Of a stretch of DNA of 64,000 nucleotides, positions 7,916 to 17,311 are shown piece after piece. The position numbers and the translations under genes were made by a program. The stretch lies in NCBI RefSeq assembly GCF_014851915.1, contig NZ_JACVAP010000004.1:62001-126000 (forward strand), read 5' to 3'. The notes under the pieces were generated by a model. The model searched no databases. It was not told the origin of the DNA and was given only the letters and a program-made list of their open reading frames with translations. The stretch's first letter is position 1, and each line of letters opens with the position of its first letter. Source of the stretch: Xanthomonas sp. XNM01. Lineage in GTDB: Bacteria; Pseudomonadota; Gammaproteobacteria; Xanthomonadales; Xanthomonadaceae.

Positions 7916-9067
7916 CTACAGCGTGTGCGTGACCACGCAGTCGCGGCCGCCGCGCTTGGCCACGTACAGCGCCTCGTCGGCGCCCCGCAGCAGCATCGAC
8001 AGCGCCATCGGGCGCGCGGCCAGGCAGACGCCGATGCTGACCGTGACCCGGATCGGCGGCGTCGGCGTATCCAGCCGCATCGTCGCCACCGCGCGCCGGA
8101 TCGATTCGGCCAGCGTGGGCGCCTGCATCGCCTCCGCGCCGGTGACCACGACCAGGAACTCCTCACCACCGACCCGGGCGAACACGTCGCTCTCGCGCAG
8201 GCAGGCGCGCACGGTATCGCTCAATGCCTGCAGCACCAGGTCGCCGACTTCGTGGCCGTGGCGGTCGTTGATCCGCTTGAAGCGGTCCAGGTCCAGTGCG
8301 ATCACCGCCAGCTGCGCGTTGCGGGTCAGCTGCTCCAGCTCCGGGTCGAGCCGGGCGAACAGTCCGCGCCGGTTGAGGGTGCCGGTCAGCGGGTCGAGCA
8401 TCGCGCTCTGGCGCAGCGATTCGGCCGCGCGGAAACTGGTCAGCATCAGCATGCAGAAGTTCAGCAGGTACCACGTCGACAGGTCGACGTTGACCCAGGA
8501 CACGTTGGACGCGTAGCTGCCGGAGAAGGCGTCCAGCAGGTCGCGCGCGTACAGCACCGCCAGCACCGCGCAGCCCAGCATCATCAACCGCGCCGGCAGG
8601 CGCAGCGGCGGCAGGTCCAGGCGCCGCAGCTGCCACAGCATCACCGCGAGCATGCCGAGTTCGGCCGCGCTCATCGCAGCGCCCTGCGCGCCGATCGGGT
8701 CCTGGCCGTACCAGGCGATCACCGAGAACAGCGCGAACAAGGGAAGCAGCGCGAGCTCACACCGCCGCAGCGGGCGCTGCTGGACGAAGCGCAGCAGCGA
8801 CCACGCGAGCAGGGCCAGGCCGCTGCAGGCGAGCAGGCCGCCCAGCGCGGCCGCGATCGACACCGCGGCGTCGCTGCCGGCGCGCTCCAGTTCCTGGGCG
8901 GTGCCGTCCAGCATCGCCGCGCCCAGGGTGTAGAGGAAGTGGCCGATGCCCCAGCTGAGGATGCCGCGCACCCCGCGCGACACCCGCGACACGTACCAGA
9001 ACAGGCCGAGCAGCAGCAGGGCCAGGGCGGAGTCGGTCAGCAGCAGGTTGTAGAAATCGGTGGTCAA
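7916..9067 (-). CDS. Membrane-anchored diguanylate cyclase (GGEEF)
   Basis: A 383-aa protein with about six or seven hydrophobic segments in residues 1-215, followed by a GGDEF domain. It keeps the DPLTGTLNRRG entry motif, a GGEEF active site and an inhibitory I-site RESD placed five residues ahead of GGEEF. It should therefore make cyclic-di-GMP from two GTP and be subject to product inhibition. The membrane part has no recognised sensor signature, so the input is unknown. It lies 88 bases beyond the putA stop on the same strand, separated by a long inverted repeat that may terminate putA transcription. Confidence 0.9.
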   Translation of the reverse strand: MTTDFYNLLLTDSALALLLLGLFWYVSRVSRGVRGILSWGIGHFLYTLGAAMLDGTAQELERAGSDAAVSIAAALGGLLACSGLALLAWSLLRFVQQRPLRRCELALLPLFALFSVIAWYGQDPIGAQGAAMSAAELGMLAVMLWQLRRLDLPPLRLPARLMMLGCAVLAVLYARDLLDAFSGSYASNVSWVNVDLSTWYLLNFCMLMLTSFRAAESLRQSAMLDPLTGTLNRRGLFARLDPELEQLTRNAQLAVIALDLDRFKRINDRHGHEVGDLVLQALSDTVRACLRESDVFARVGGEEFLVVVTGAEAMQAPTLAESIRRAVATMRLDTPTPPIRVTVSIGVCLAARPMALSMLLRGADEALYVAKRGGRDCVVTHTL

Positions 9068-9074
9068 ACCCGCT

Positions 9075-9152
9075 CCCGACGGTCCCCGATGGGGCGATCA
9101 TGCGGCATCGCCCTCGCGGACCGCCATGCCCCATCGGGGATGGCGGGTCGGG
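9075..9152 (-). terminator. Long inverted repeat between putA and the GGDEF gene
   Basis: TCCCCGATGGGGC (9083-9095) is perfectly complementary to GCCCCATCGGGGA (9128-9140), and CCCGAC (9075-9080) can pair with GTCGGG (9147-9152) outside it. The 13-base core plus outer arms span almost the whole gap after the putA stop. No T-run follows, so it could act as a terminator, an mRNA stabiliser or a REP-like element. Confidence 0.5.
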
Positions 9153-9155
9153 CCT

Positions 9156-12100
9156 TCAGTCGCCCAGGGTCAGCAGCGAGGCATTGCCGCCGGCGGCGGT
9201 GGTGTTGACCGTCACCGTCTTCTCGGTGGCGAAGCGCAGCAGGTAGTGCGGGCCGCCGGCCTTGGGGCCGGTGCCGGACAGGCCCTGGCCGCCGAACGGC
9301 TGCACGCCGACCACCGCGCCGATCTGGTTGCGGTTGACGTAGACGTTGCCGACCTCGACCCGGCTGGCGATGCGCTCGACGGTCTCGTCGATGCGCGAAT
9401 GCACGCCCAGGGTCAGGCCGTAGCCGGTGGCGTTGATCTGGTCGATCACCGCATCGAGCTGGCTGGCTTTCCAGCGGATCACGTGCAGCACCGGGCCGAA
9501 CACCTCGCGCTGCAGCTGGCCCAGGTCCTTCAACTCGTAGGCGCGCGGGGCGAAGAAGGTGCCGTGCGCGGTCTGCTCCGGCAGCGGCGCGGTGGCGATG
9601 TGGCGTGCCTCGCGGTCCATCCGCGCGGCGTGGTCGTCCAGGATCTTCAGCGCGTCGGCGTCGATCACCGGGCCGACATCGGTGTCCAGCTGGGCCGGGT
9701 CGCCGACCTTCAGCTCGGCCATCGCGCCGGCGAGCATGGTCATCACCTTGTCGGCGATGTCGTCCTGCACGAACAGCACGCGCGCGGCCGAGCAGCGCTG
9801 GCCGGCCGAGACGAAGGCGCTGGCGATCGCATCCTTGACCACGGCTTCGGGCAACGACGAGGAGTCGGCGATGAACGCGTTCTGGCCGCCGGTCTCGGCG
9901 ATCAGCACGCCGATCGCGGCATCGCGCGCGGCCATCGCACGGTTGATCGCGCGCGCGGTCTCGGTGGAGCCGGTGAACGCCACGCCGGCCACGCGCGGGT
10001 CGGCGGTGAGCGCGGCGCCGACGGTGGCGCCATCGCCGGGCAGGAACTGCAGCGCCGCGGCCGGCACGCCGGCCTCGTGCAGCAATGTCACGGCGGCATA
10101 CCCGACCAGGCTGGTCTGCTCGGCCGGCTTGGCGATGACGCTGTTGCCGGCGGCCAGCGCCGCGGCGACCTGGCCCAGGAAGATCGCCAGCGGGAAGTTC
10201 CACGGGCTGATGCAGACGAACACGCCGCGGCCGTGCAGCTGCAGTTCGTTGGATTCGCCGGTCGGGCTGGGCAGCGTCTCGGCCTGGCCGAACTGCTCGC
10301 GCGCCTGCTTGGCGTAGTAGCGCAGGAAGTCGACCGCCTCGCGTACCTCGGCCACGCTGTCGGGCAGGCTCTTGCCGGCTTCCTTGACGCACAGCGCCAT
10401 GAACTCCGGCAGCCGCGCTTCGAGCTGGTCGGCGGCGTGCTCCAGGATCGCCGCGCGGCTGGCGGCCGGCGTGCGGTTCCAGCCGCGCTGCGCATCGACC
10501 GCATTGGCCAGCGCCAGCTGCACGGTGGCCGCATCGGCTGCCTGCCACTGGCCCACCACCTGGCGGGTGTCGGCCGGGTTGGTCACCGCCTGCATCGGGC
10601 CGGTCGCGGTCGCGCCGGGCACCAGGGGCGTGGCCTGCCACGGGCGGACCGCGGCGGCGAGCTGGTCGGCGAGGGCGCGCAGGGTGGTGTCGTCGGCGAA
10701 GTTGACGCCCATGGAATTGGTCCTGTCGTGGTTCTGGCTGCGCAGCAGGTCGACCGGCAGCGGGATCTTGGGATGCGGGATGGAGGCGAACGAGGACACC
10801 GCCTCGACCGGATCGCGGATCAGGTCCTCGATCGATACGTCCTCGTCGGTGATGCGGTTGACGAAGCTGGAATTGGCGCCGTTTTCCAGCAGGCGCCGCA
10901 CCAGGTAGGGCAGCAGGTCCTCGTGCGAGCCGACCGGCGCGTAGACGCGGCAGGGCAGGTCGAGGCGGTCGGCCGGCACCACCTCGGCGTACAGGTCGTC
11001 GCCCATGCCGTGCAGCTTCTGGTGCTCGTAGGTCCGGCCCAGCGCCAGGCTGCGCACCGCGGCGATGGTGTGCGCGTTGTGGGTGGCGAACATCGGGTAC
11101 AGCACGTCGGCATGGCCGAACAGGCGCCGCGCGCACGCCAGGTAGGACACGTCGGTGTTCTGCTTGCGGGTGAACACCGGGTAGCCAGGCAGGCCGTCGA
11201 TCTGCGCGCGCTTGATCTCCGCGTCCCAGTAGGCGCCCTTGACCAGGCGCACCTGCAGCTTGCGGCCGCTGCGGCGGGCGAGGTCGGCCAGGTGGTCGAT
11301 CGTGTACGGGGTGCGCTTCTGGTAGGCCTGCACCACAACGCCGAAGCCATGCCAGCCAGCCAGCGACGGATCGGTGACGACCCGCTCGATGATGTCCAGC
11401 GACAGCTCCAGGCGGTCGGCCTCCTCGGCATCGACGGTGCAGCCGATGCCGTAGGACTTGGCCAGCTGCGCCAGTTCCAGCACGCCGGGAACCAGGTCGT
11501 GCAGCACGCGCGCGCGCTTGGCGTGCTCGTAGCGCGGATACAGCGCCGACAGCTTGATCGAGATGCCCGGCGCGTCGTTGACGTCGCCGTCCGGGCGGCC
11601 GCCGCGGGCGGTGTGGTCGCCACCGATCGCATGGATCGCGCGGCGATAGTCCTCCAGATAGCGCAGCGCGTCCTTCATGGTCAGCGCGCCCTCGCCGAGC
11701 ATGTCGAACGAGTAGCGGTACTGCTGGTTGTCGCCCTTGTGCGAGCGCGCCAGCGCCTCGCCGATGGTGCGGCCCATGACGAACTGGTGGCCCATGATCT
11801 TCATCGCCTGGCGCACGGCCAGGCGGATCACCGGCTCGCCGACGCGGCCGACCAGGCGGCCGAACGCGCCGTGCACGTCGCGCCTGGTGTCGTCGGCCAG
11901 GTCGACCAGGCGGCCGGTCAGCATCAGGCCCCAGGTGGAGGCGTTGACCAGTACCGAGTCGGACTGGCCCAGGTGCTTCTTCCAGTCCGCATCGCCGAGC
12001 TTGTCGCGGATCAGCTTGTCGGCGGTGTCCTGGTCGGGGATGCGCAGCAGCGCTTCGGCCACGCACATCAGCAGCACGCCTTCCTCGCTGCCCAGGTCGT

Positions 12101-12365
12101 ACTGGCGCATGAAGGCCTCGATCGCCCCCTGGTGCCGGGCACGGGCGCGTACCCGGCGGACCAGGTCGGCGGCGACGGACTGCACGTGCGCCTGTTCGCT
12201 GGCGGGCAGGCGTGCCTGTTCGAGCAGTTCGCGGACGTGGGTGGTCTCGTCGCGGAGCCATGCGGCGGTGATCGCGGCGCGGGTGGCCGACTGGACCGGA
12301 AGCGCAGCCGGCGTGATCCAGGCGCCAGGCGCGCCGGGCTCGTGGGAACGGGGAACTGAAGTCAT
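9156..12365 (-). CDS. putA: Bifunctional proline dehydrogenase / P5C dehydrogenase
   Basis: A 1069-aa enzyme oxidising proline to glutamate. The FAD-dependent PRODH barrel is in the first half, with YWDAEIKRAQ near residue 380 and a later RRL motif. The second half is the NAD-dependent aldehyde dehydrogenase, with AETGGQNA and the catalytic Cys in GQRCSAAR. The length fits the minimal class without the extra C-terminal ALDH-like domain, and there is no N-terminal ribbon-helix-helix DNA-binding domain, so it should not repress its own gene. The ATG at 12365 is preferred because the 84 codons upstream are Arg/Pro-rich and unlike PutA. A PAS-AraC regulator lies 0.7 kb upstream on the same strand and may control it. 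Confidence 0.95.
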   Translation of the reverse strand: MTSVPRSHEPGAPGAWITPAALPVQSATRAAITAAWLRDETTHVRELLEQARLPASEQAHVQSVAADLVRRVRARARHQGAIEAFMRQYDLGSEEGVLLMCVAEALLRIPDQDTADKLIRDKLGDADWKKHLGQSDSVLVNASTWGLMLTGRLVDLADDTRRDVHGAFGRLVGRVGEPVIRLAVRQAMKIMGHQFVMGRTIGEALARSHKGDNQQYRYSFDMLGEGALTMKDALRYLEDYRRAIHAIGGDHTARGGRPDGDVNDAPGISIKLSALYPRYEHAKRARVLHDLVPGVLELAQLAKSYGIGCTVDAEEADRLELSLDIIERVVTDPSLAGWHGFGVVVQAYQKRTPYTIDHLADLARRSGRKLQVRLVKGAYWDAEIKRAQIDGLPGYPVFTRKQNTDVSYLACARRLFGHADVLYPMFATHNAHTIAAVRSLALGRTYEHQKLHGMGDDLYAEVVPADRLDLPCRVYAPVGSHEDLLPYLVRRLLENGANSSFVNRITDEDVSIEDLIRDPVEAVSSFASIPHPKIPLPVDLLRSQNHDRTNSMGVNFADDTTLRALADQLAAAVRPWQATPLVPGATATGPMQAVTNPADTRQVVGQWQAADAATVQLALANAVDAQRGWNRTPAASRAAILEHAADQLEARLPEFMALCVKEAGKSLPDSVAEVREAVDFLRYYAKQAREQFGQAETLPSPTGESNELQLHGRGVFVCISPWNFPLAIFLGQVAAALAAGNSVIAKPAEQTSLVGYAAVTLLHEAGVPAAALQFLPGDGATVGAALTADPRVAGVAFTGSTETARAINRAMAARDAAIGVLIAETGGQNAFIADSSSLPEAVVKDAIASAFVSAGQRCSAARVLFVQDDIADKVMTMLAGAMAELKVGDPAQLDTDVGPVIDADALKILDDHAARMDREARHIATAPLPEQTAHGTFFAPRAYELKDLGQLQREVFGPVLHVIRWKASQLDAVIDQINATGYGLTLGVHSRIDETVERIASRVEVGNVYVNRNQIGAVVGVQPFGGQGLSGTGPKAGGPHYLLRFATEKTVTVNTTAAGGNASLLTLGD

Positions 12366-13073
12366 GGTGTGGACGGGCGAAGGGCCCTGCGGGCCTGCTG
12401 CGGAACCCGTACGGGCGGATGCACGTGCGGGGCTTGCTCGTACATGGCAGTCGCCGCTGGCGACCCGTGGCCGAGGCGCCAAGATAGAGTCCGGGCGCGG
12501 GCGTGGCTTGACGGATTCCGGCGCCGGCACCGGGTGTCGCGGCACAAATGCCGTTCCACGCCGCCGGCCCCTTTGCCGCCCGGGAGCATCGGCGTCGGGG
12601 CGCCGGGAGCGGACCATAGAAGGTGCGTCGTGATGCAGGCGTTGCGCGGTCCAGGGCGGCCCGTGTGCCCGATGCCTGCGTGGCGTGTCCAGGCGCGAGG
12701 ACGCGTGCGCGGGCGGGTGCGGCTGTCGTGCGATCCGTACAGGTGGACGTAGCGCTGTGGGGGCCGGTCACCCGACGGCGAAGCGCGCCCGGCAGTGGTG
12801 GTCGACCCGGACGCCGCCCGCGTCCCCGCCCCGGCGCTGGCCTTCCACGCAGGGCGTGCCATCGCGCGCCGTGCGATGTGGCGCAGGTGGGAACGCCGGT
12901 TGCCGGCACATCCGCCGCGGGGCTGTGCCCGCATCCCGCAACGGGGGCGCATGGCCGGACGACGCGACTGCCCGACCGCTGCCCGGGCCGGTCGTGGACT
13001 GGACGCCCGGCTGCATCCGGCCGGCAGCCGTCCAGCGCGCATCGGCGACCCGCCGCAGGCCACGCCTGCTCGA
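12366..13073. other. About 700 bp gap between putA and the AraC-type regulator
   Basis: No coding sequence here resembles a protein family; the open frames are Arg/Ala/Pro-rich shadows typical of very GC-rich DNA. The putA promoter should be at the left end, but no convincing -35/-10 pair is seen. Confidence 0.4.
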
Positions 13074-13787
13074 TCAGGGCGCGCGCAGGCGCCGGTAGTC
13101 GCGGGGCGTGCTGCCGACGATGGCGACGAAGCGCCGGGTGAACGCGCTCTGGTCGCCGAAGCCGCAGGCCTGGGCGATCTCGGCGATGCTGCCGGTGCCC
13201 TGCAGCCTGTGCATCGCGGCCTGGATCCGGATCCGCGTCAGCAGCTGCAGTGGCGAGAGCTGGAACACCTTCTGGAAGGTGCGCTCCAGCTTGGATTCGG
13301 AGAAGCCGGTGATCGCCAGCAGGTCCTGGATGCGGATGTTGTCGGCGTAGTGCTGGTTCATGTGCAGCAGCGCCTCGCGCAGCGACAGGTAGTCCGACTG
13401 CAGGCCCTCGCGGCTGGCCAGGTCGCGCGAGATGCCGATCAGGCCGGCGATCTGCCCGTCGACCCGCAGCGGGCGCTTGGCGGTCAGGCACCAGCCCGGC
13501 TCCTGGTCGGAGAACAGGTGCAGTTCCAGCAGGTTGTCGATGACCGCCCCGGCCAGCACCTGCTGGTCCTGGATGCCGTAGTTGGCGCTCAGGTCGCCCG
13601 GGTACACCTCGCTGGCGGTGCGGCCGATGATCTCGCGGCGCGCGCGCAGGTCCAGCCGCCGCAGCATCGTCGCGTTGACGTGGGTGTAGCGGCCCTCGCG
13701 GTCCTTGATGAAGAACAGGACGTCCGGAATCGAGTCGAACAGCGCCTCGACATCGGCTGCGTCCACGCTGACGGGGGCTGGTTTCAC
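13074..13787 (-). CDS. PAS-domain AraC-family transcription regulator
   Basis: A 237-aa protein from a GTG start. Residues about 5-120 form a PAS sensor (IPDVLFFIKDREGRYTHVN, then GLIGISRDL), and the last 100 residues are an AraC DNA-binding domain with two helix-turn-helices (IQDLLAITGFSESKLERTF and IAEIAQACGFGDQSAFTRRF). The sensor is unusual, since most AraC proteins use a cupin. The open frame runs to ATG at 14057, but those extra 90 residues are Arg/Pro-rich, so the GTG at 13787 just before the PAS domain is chosen; its ribosome site is weak. Its position upstream of putA suggests proline-responsive control. This is inferred. Confidence 0.8.
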   Translation of the reverse strand: MKPAPVSVDAADVEALFDSIPDVLFFIKDREGRYTHVNATMLRRLDLRARREIIGRTASEVYPGDLSANYGIQDQQVLAGAVIDNLLELHLFSDQEPGWCLTAKRPLRVDGQIAGLIGISRDLASREGLQSDYLSLREALLHMNQHYADNIRIQDLLAITGFSESKLERTFQKVFQLSPLQLLTRIRIQAAMHRLQGTGSIAEIAQACGFGDQSAFTRRFVAIVGSTPRDYRRLRAP

Positions 13788-14003
13788 GTTCGGTCCGGAC
13801 TGGGGGCGGGCCGCGCTGGCGTGCAGGACGCGCTGGCCCCGTGCGGGGCCGTCGTGTCGAAGCAGACCGGCGGCGGCGACCATTCTAGGCGGCCGCGTGG
13901 AGGCCCGGGCGGCCGTCGTCCCGGGGTGCCGCGGGTCCTCGCCAGACGGGCGGATGCCGCACTGCAACAGGCTCGTGCCGTCATTGCGCAGGATCAATGC
14001 GGC

Positions 14004-14033
14004 TTGCCGCTGACTGTGACCAGCGCTTACCAT
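14004..14033 (+). promoter_or_regulatory. Candidate promoter of the cytochrome oxidase region
   Basis: TTGCCG (14004-14009) and TACCAT (14028-14033) are separated by 18 bases, about 40 bases before the DUF2244 start at 14074. This could serve DUF2244 and the cytochrome oxidase genes behind it, which are closely spaced on the same strand. Confidence 0.35.
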
Positions 14034-14073
14034 CCTGCTGTTTTCCGCAGTCGGCAAGGCAGCGGTGGGCGGG

Positions 14074-14547
14074 ATGATCGAGGTGGTGCCGTGGAGGTCC
14101 GGCGATGCCGGCGCGCAGCTCAGGCTGCGCCCGCCGCGGGCGCTGACGGCCCATCAGTTCAGGGCGCTGTTCGCGGCGCTGGCAGGGGCGATGTGGCTGG
14201 TGGCCGGGGCCGGTTGGCTGGCCGGCAACGTGTTCGCCCCCGCCTTCGCCCTGCTGCACAGCGCCGGCCTCGCGCTTGCCCTGCGCTGCCTGTGGCGCAG
14301 CGGCGAGCGCGGCGAGGACATCGCCGTGGCGGCAGGCGCGGTGGAAGTGCGGCGGGGGAGCGAACGGGTGTTCAGCGCGCATCCCTACTGGGTCCGGATG
14401 CGGGTGGAAGGGGGCGAGGGGCGGATCAGCCTGTCGTCCAGCGGCAACAGGGTCGAGGTCGGTGCCTTCCTGGGTCCGGCCGAACGCTCGCAGCTGGTGC
14501 GGTACCTGGGTGATCTACTGGCGGCCGCGTCCGGCCGCAACCGATGA
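14074..14547 (+). CDS. DUF2244 membrane protein
   Basis: A 157-aa protein with two hydrophobic segments around residues 35-75, flanked by a short basic N-region and a C-terminal beta-rich cytoplasmic part. It matches the DUF2244 family, whose genes often precede cytochrome oxidase subunit II; the function is not established. The ATG at 14074 follows a GGTGGGCGGG ribosome site; a GTG three codons earlier is possible. It ends 20 bases before ctaC, so cotranscription is likely. Confidence 0.75.
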   Translation: MIEVVPWRSGDAGAQLRLRPPRALTAHQFRALFAALAGAMWLVAGAGWLAGNVFAPAFALLHSAGLALALRCLWRSGERGEDIAVAAGAVEVRRGSERVFSAHPYWVRMRVEGGEGRISLSSSGNRVEVGAFLGPAERSQLVRYLGDLLAAASGRNR

Positions 14548-14567
14548 CGCAACTTAGGGTCTAGGCA

Positions 14568-15515
14568 ATGACGCAAGCGAACGGATGGTGGAAGCGATGG
14601 ACGGCGGCGGCGCTGCTGGCGATGCCGGCGCTGGCCTGGGCCCAGTCGGCGGACCCGCACCGCTGGCAGCTGAACATGGGGCGGGGCGTGACCACCTCCT
14701 CGCAGCATGCCTACGACGCGCACATGATCGCGCTGTGGGTCTGCGTGGTGATCGGCCTGGTCGTGTTCGGCGCGATGGGCTACGCGATGTTCAAGTTCCG
14801 CAAGTCCAAGGGCGCCGTCGCGGCCCAGTTCACCCACAACACCACGGCCGAGACCATCTGGACGGTGATCCCGGTGGTGATCCTGATCGCGATGGCCTGG
14901 CCGGCCACCGCCAAGCTGATCGCGATGTACGACACCCGCGACGCCGAGATGACGGTCAAGGTCACCGGCTACCAGTGGATGTGGAAGTACGAGTACCTGG
15001 GCGAGGGCGTGTCCTTCACCAGCCGCCTGGACCGCGAGTCCGACCGCATCCGCCAGAGCGGCCAGCGCCCCGACGCGGCCGCCAATCCGCACTACCTGCT
15101 GGACGTGGACAACCGGCTGGTGCTGCCGGTCGACACCAAGGTCAAGTTCGTGATCACCGCCGACGACGTCATCCACTCGTGGTGGGTGCCGGCGCTGGGC
15201 TGGAAGCAGGACGCGATCCCCGGCCTGATCAACGAGGCCTGGACCAACATCCAGGAGCCGGGCGTGTACCGCGGCCAGTGCGCCGAGCTGTGCGGCAAGG
15301 ACCATGGCTTCATGCCGATCGTGGTCGAGGCGGTCTCCAAGGAGGAGTTCGCGCGCTGGCTGGCCGAGCGCAAGCCGGCACCGGCCGCCGCCCCCGAGGC
15401 CGTGCCGCCGGTCGAAGCGGCGCCTGCCGGCGAGGCCGCCCCTGTCGAGGGCGAGGCCCCGGCCGCGGCGCCCGATGCGGCGCCGGCCGAGCCGGCCGCC
15501 GCCGCGCAGGCCTGA
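14568..15515 (+). CDS. ctaC: Cytochrome c oxidase subunit II
   Basis: A 315-aa subunit that receives electrons from cytochrome c through the CuA centre. There is a Sec signal (cleavage after ALAWA), two membrane helices at about residues 55-80 and 95-120, and a cupredoxin domain. CuA ligands are visible: His in DVIHSW, then CAELCGKDHGFM with two Cys, His and Met. The C-terminal 45 residues are an Ala/Pro/Glu-rich tail; there is no fused cytochrome c domain (no CxxCH). It is the first structural gene of the oxidase cluster. Confidence 0.95.
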   Translation: MTQANGWWKRWTAAALLAMPALAWAQSADPHRWQLNMGRGVTTSSQHAYDAHMIALWVCVVIGLVVFGAMGYAMFKFRKSKGAVAAQFTHNTTAETIWTVIPVVILIAMAWPATAKLIAMYDTRDAEMTVKVTGYQWMWKYEYLGEGVSFTSRLDRESDRIRQSGQRPDAAANPHYLLDVDNRLVLPVDTKVKFVITADDVIHSWWVPALGWKQDAIPGLINEAWTNIQEPGVYRGQCAELCGKDHGFMPIVVEAVSKEEFARWLAERKPAPAAAPEAVPPVEAAPAGEAAPVEGEAPAAAPDAAPAEPAAAAQA

Positions 15516-15580
15516 CCGGACCGAATCACGCAACGGCCGCCGACGCGACCGCCACGCAACCGCATTCCAGAGGTAACGCC

Positions 15581-17191
15581 ATGGCCCACTCCGCTGTCGA
15601 TCACCACGACGACCATCACGGCCACCCCGGTTTCCTTGAGCGTTGGTTCTTCTCCACCAACCACAAGGACATCGGCACGCTCTACCTGCTGTTCTCCTTC
15701 GTGATGTTCATCATCGGCGCCGGCATGAGCGTGATCATCCGCGCCGAGCTGATGACCCCGGGCCTGCAGTTCGTCAGCCCCGAGTTCTTCAACCAGATGA
15801 CCACCGTGCATGCGCTGGTCATGATCTTCGGCGGCGTGATGCCGGCCTTCGTCGGCCTGGCCAACTGGATGATCCCGCTGCAGATCGGCGCGCCGGACAT
15901 GGCGCTGCCGCGCATGAACAACTGGTCCTTCTGGATCATGCCGTTCGCCTTCAGCCTGCTGCTGGTCACCCTGTTCCTGCCGGGCGGCGCGCCGGCCGGC
16001 GGCTGGACGCTGTATCCGCCGCTGTCGCTGCAGGGCGGCTACAACGTCGCGTTCACCATCTTCGCCATCCACATGATGGGCGTCAGCTCGATCATGGGCG
16101 CGATCAACATCATCGCCACCGTGCTCAACATGCGCGCGCCGGGCATCGACCTGCTGAAGATGCCGATCTTCTGCTGGACCTGGCTGATCACCGCCTTCCT
16201 GCTGATCGCGGTGATGCCGGTGCTGGCCGGTGCGGTGACGATGCTGCTGACCGACAAGTTCTTCGGCACCAGCTTCTTCAATGCCGCCGGCGGCGGCGAC
16301 CCGGTGATGTACCAGCACATCTTCTGGTTCTTCGGTCACCCCGAGGTCTACATCATGATCCTGCCCGCCTTCGGCGTGGTCAGCGAGATCATCCCGACCT
16401 TCAGCCGCAAGCCGCTGTTCGGCTACCAGGCGATGGTCTACGCGACCGCGGCGATCGCCTTCCTGTCGTTCATCGTTTGGGCCCACCACATGTTCACCGT
16501 GGGCATGCCGCTGGGCGGCGAGATCTACTTCATGTTCGCCACGATGCTGATCTCGGTGCCGACCGGCGTGAAGGTCTTCAACTGGGTCAGCACGATGTGG
16601 AAGGGCTCGATCAGCTTCGAGGCGCCGATGCTGTGGTCGGTGGCCTTCGTGATCCTGTTCACCATCGGCGGCTTCTCGGGCCTGATGCTGGCGATCGTTC
16701 CGGCCGACTTCCAGTACCACGACACCTACTTCGTCGTCGCCCACTTCCACTACGTGCTGGTCACCGGCGCGGTGTTCGCGCTGATCGCCGCGGTCTACTA
16801 CTGGTGGCCGAAGTTCACCGGGCGCATGTACAGCGAGTTCTGGGCAAAGGTGCATTTCTGGTGGACGATGGTCTTCGTCAACCTGCTGTTCTTCCCGCAG
16901 CACTTCCTCGGCCTGGCCGGCATGCCGCGCCGCATCCCGGACTACAACGTGGTGTTCGCCGACTGGAACCTGGTCAGCTCGATCGGCGCGTTCGGCATGT
17001 TCGCCACGCCGTTCATGATGGCCGCGATCCTGCTGGCCTCGCTGCGCAACGGCGCCAAGGCCGAAGCGCGGGCCTGGGAAGCGGCACGCGGCCTGGAGTG
17101 GACGATTCCGTCGCCGGCCCCGCACCACACCTTCGCCACGCCGCCGGTGATCAAGGATGGCGACCTGGCGCACGGCGACATCAGTCATTGA
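15581..17191 (+). CDS. ctaD: Cytochrome c oxidase subunit I
   Basis: A 536-aa polytopic heme-copper oxidase subunit with about 12 membrane helices that binds heme a and the heme a3-CuB centre where oxygen is reduced. Family motifs include FGHPEVYIMILPAFG, the paired CuB histidines in WAHHMFTVG, and HDTYFVVAHFHYVL carrying the heme ligands. The N-terminus is His/Asp-rich. The ATG at 15581 follows AGAGG with normal spacing. It is followed by the small assembly gene and ctaG, in the usual aa3 order. Confidence 0.95.
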   Translation: MAHSAVDHHDDHHGHPGFLERWFFSTNHKDIGTLYLLFSFVMFIIGAGMSVIIRAELMTPGLQFVSPEFFNQMTTVHALVMIFGGVMPAFVGLANWMIPLQIGAPDMALPRMNNWSFWIMPFAFSLLLVTLFLPGGAPAGGWTLYPPLSLQGGYNVAFTIFAIHMMGVSSIMGAINIIATVLNMRAPGIDLLKMPIFCWTWLITAFLLIAVMPVLAGAVTMLLTDKFFGTSFFNAAGGGDPVMYQHIFWFFGHPEVYIMILPAFGVVSEIIPTFSRKPLFGYQAMVYATAAIAFLSFIVWAHHMFTVGMPLGGEIYFMFATMLISVPTGVKVFNWVSTMWKGSISFEAPMLWSVAFVILFTIGGFSGLMLAIVPADFQYHDTYFVVAHFHYVLVTGAVFALIAAVYYWWPKFTGRMYSEFWAKVHFWWTMVFVNLLFFPQHFLGLAGMPRRIPDYNVVFADWNLVSSIGAFGMFATPFMMAAILLASLRNGAKAEARAWEAARGLEWTIPSPAPHHTFATPPVIKDGDLAHGDISH

Positions 17192-17311
17192 TCCGGACCT
17201 CCGGCCACCGGCGCGGCATCGCGCCGGCGATGGGGGATCGACCGCAGGCATCTTCCGCGACGGACGCGGGCTGATCGACCGGCGGGTTTTTCGAACGGGA
17301 TGGGAGAAGCG

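Noticed and set aside
9064-13491. A 1475-residue open frame on the putA strand
   Set aside because: It is an out-of-frame shadow of putA and the AraC gene, rich in Arg/Pro/Gly with no domain. The frame encoding PRODH and ALDH motifs is the real one.
14568-15515. Fused cytochrome c domain on subunit II (caa3 type)
   Set aside because: No CxxCH motif exists. The C-terminal extension is only an Ala/Pro/Glu-rich tail.
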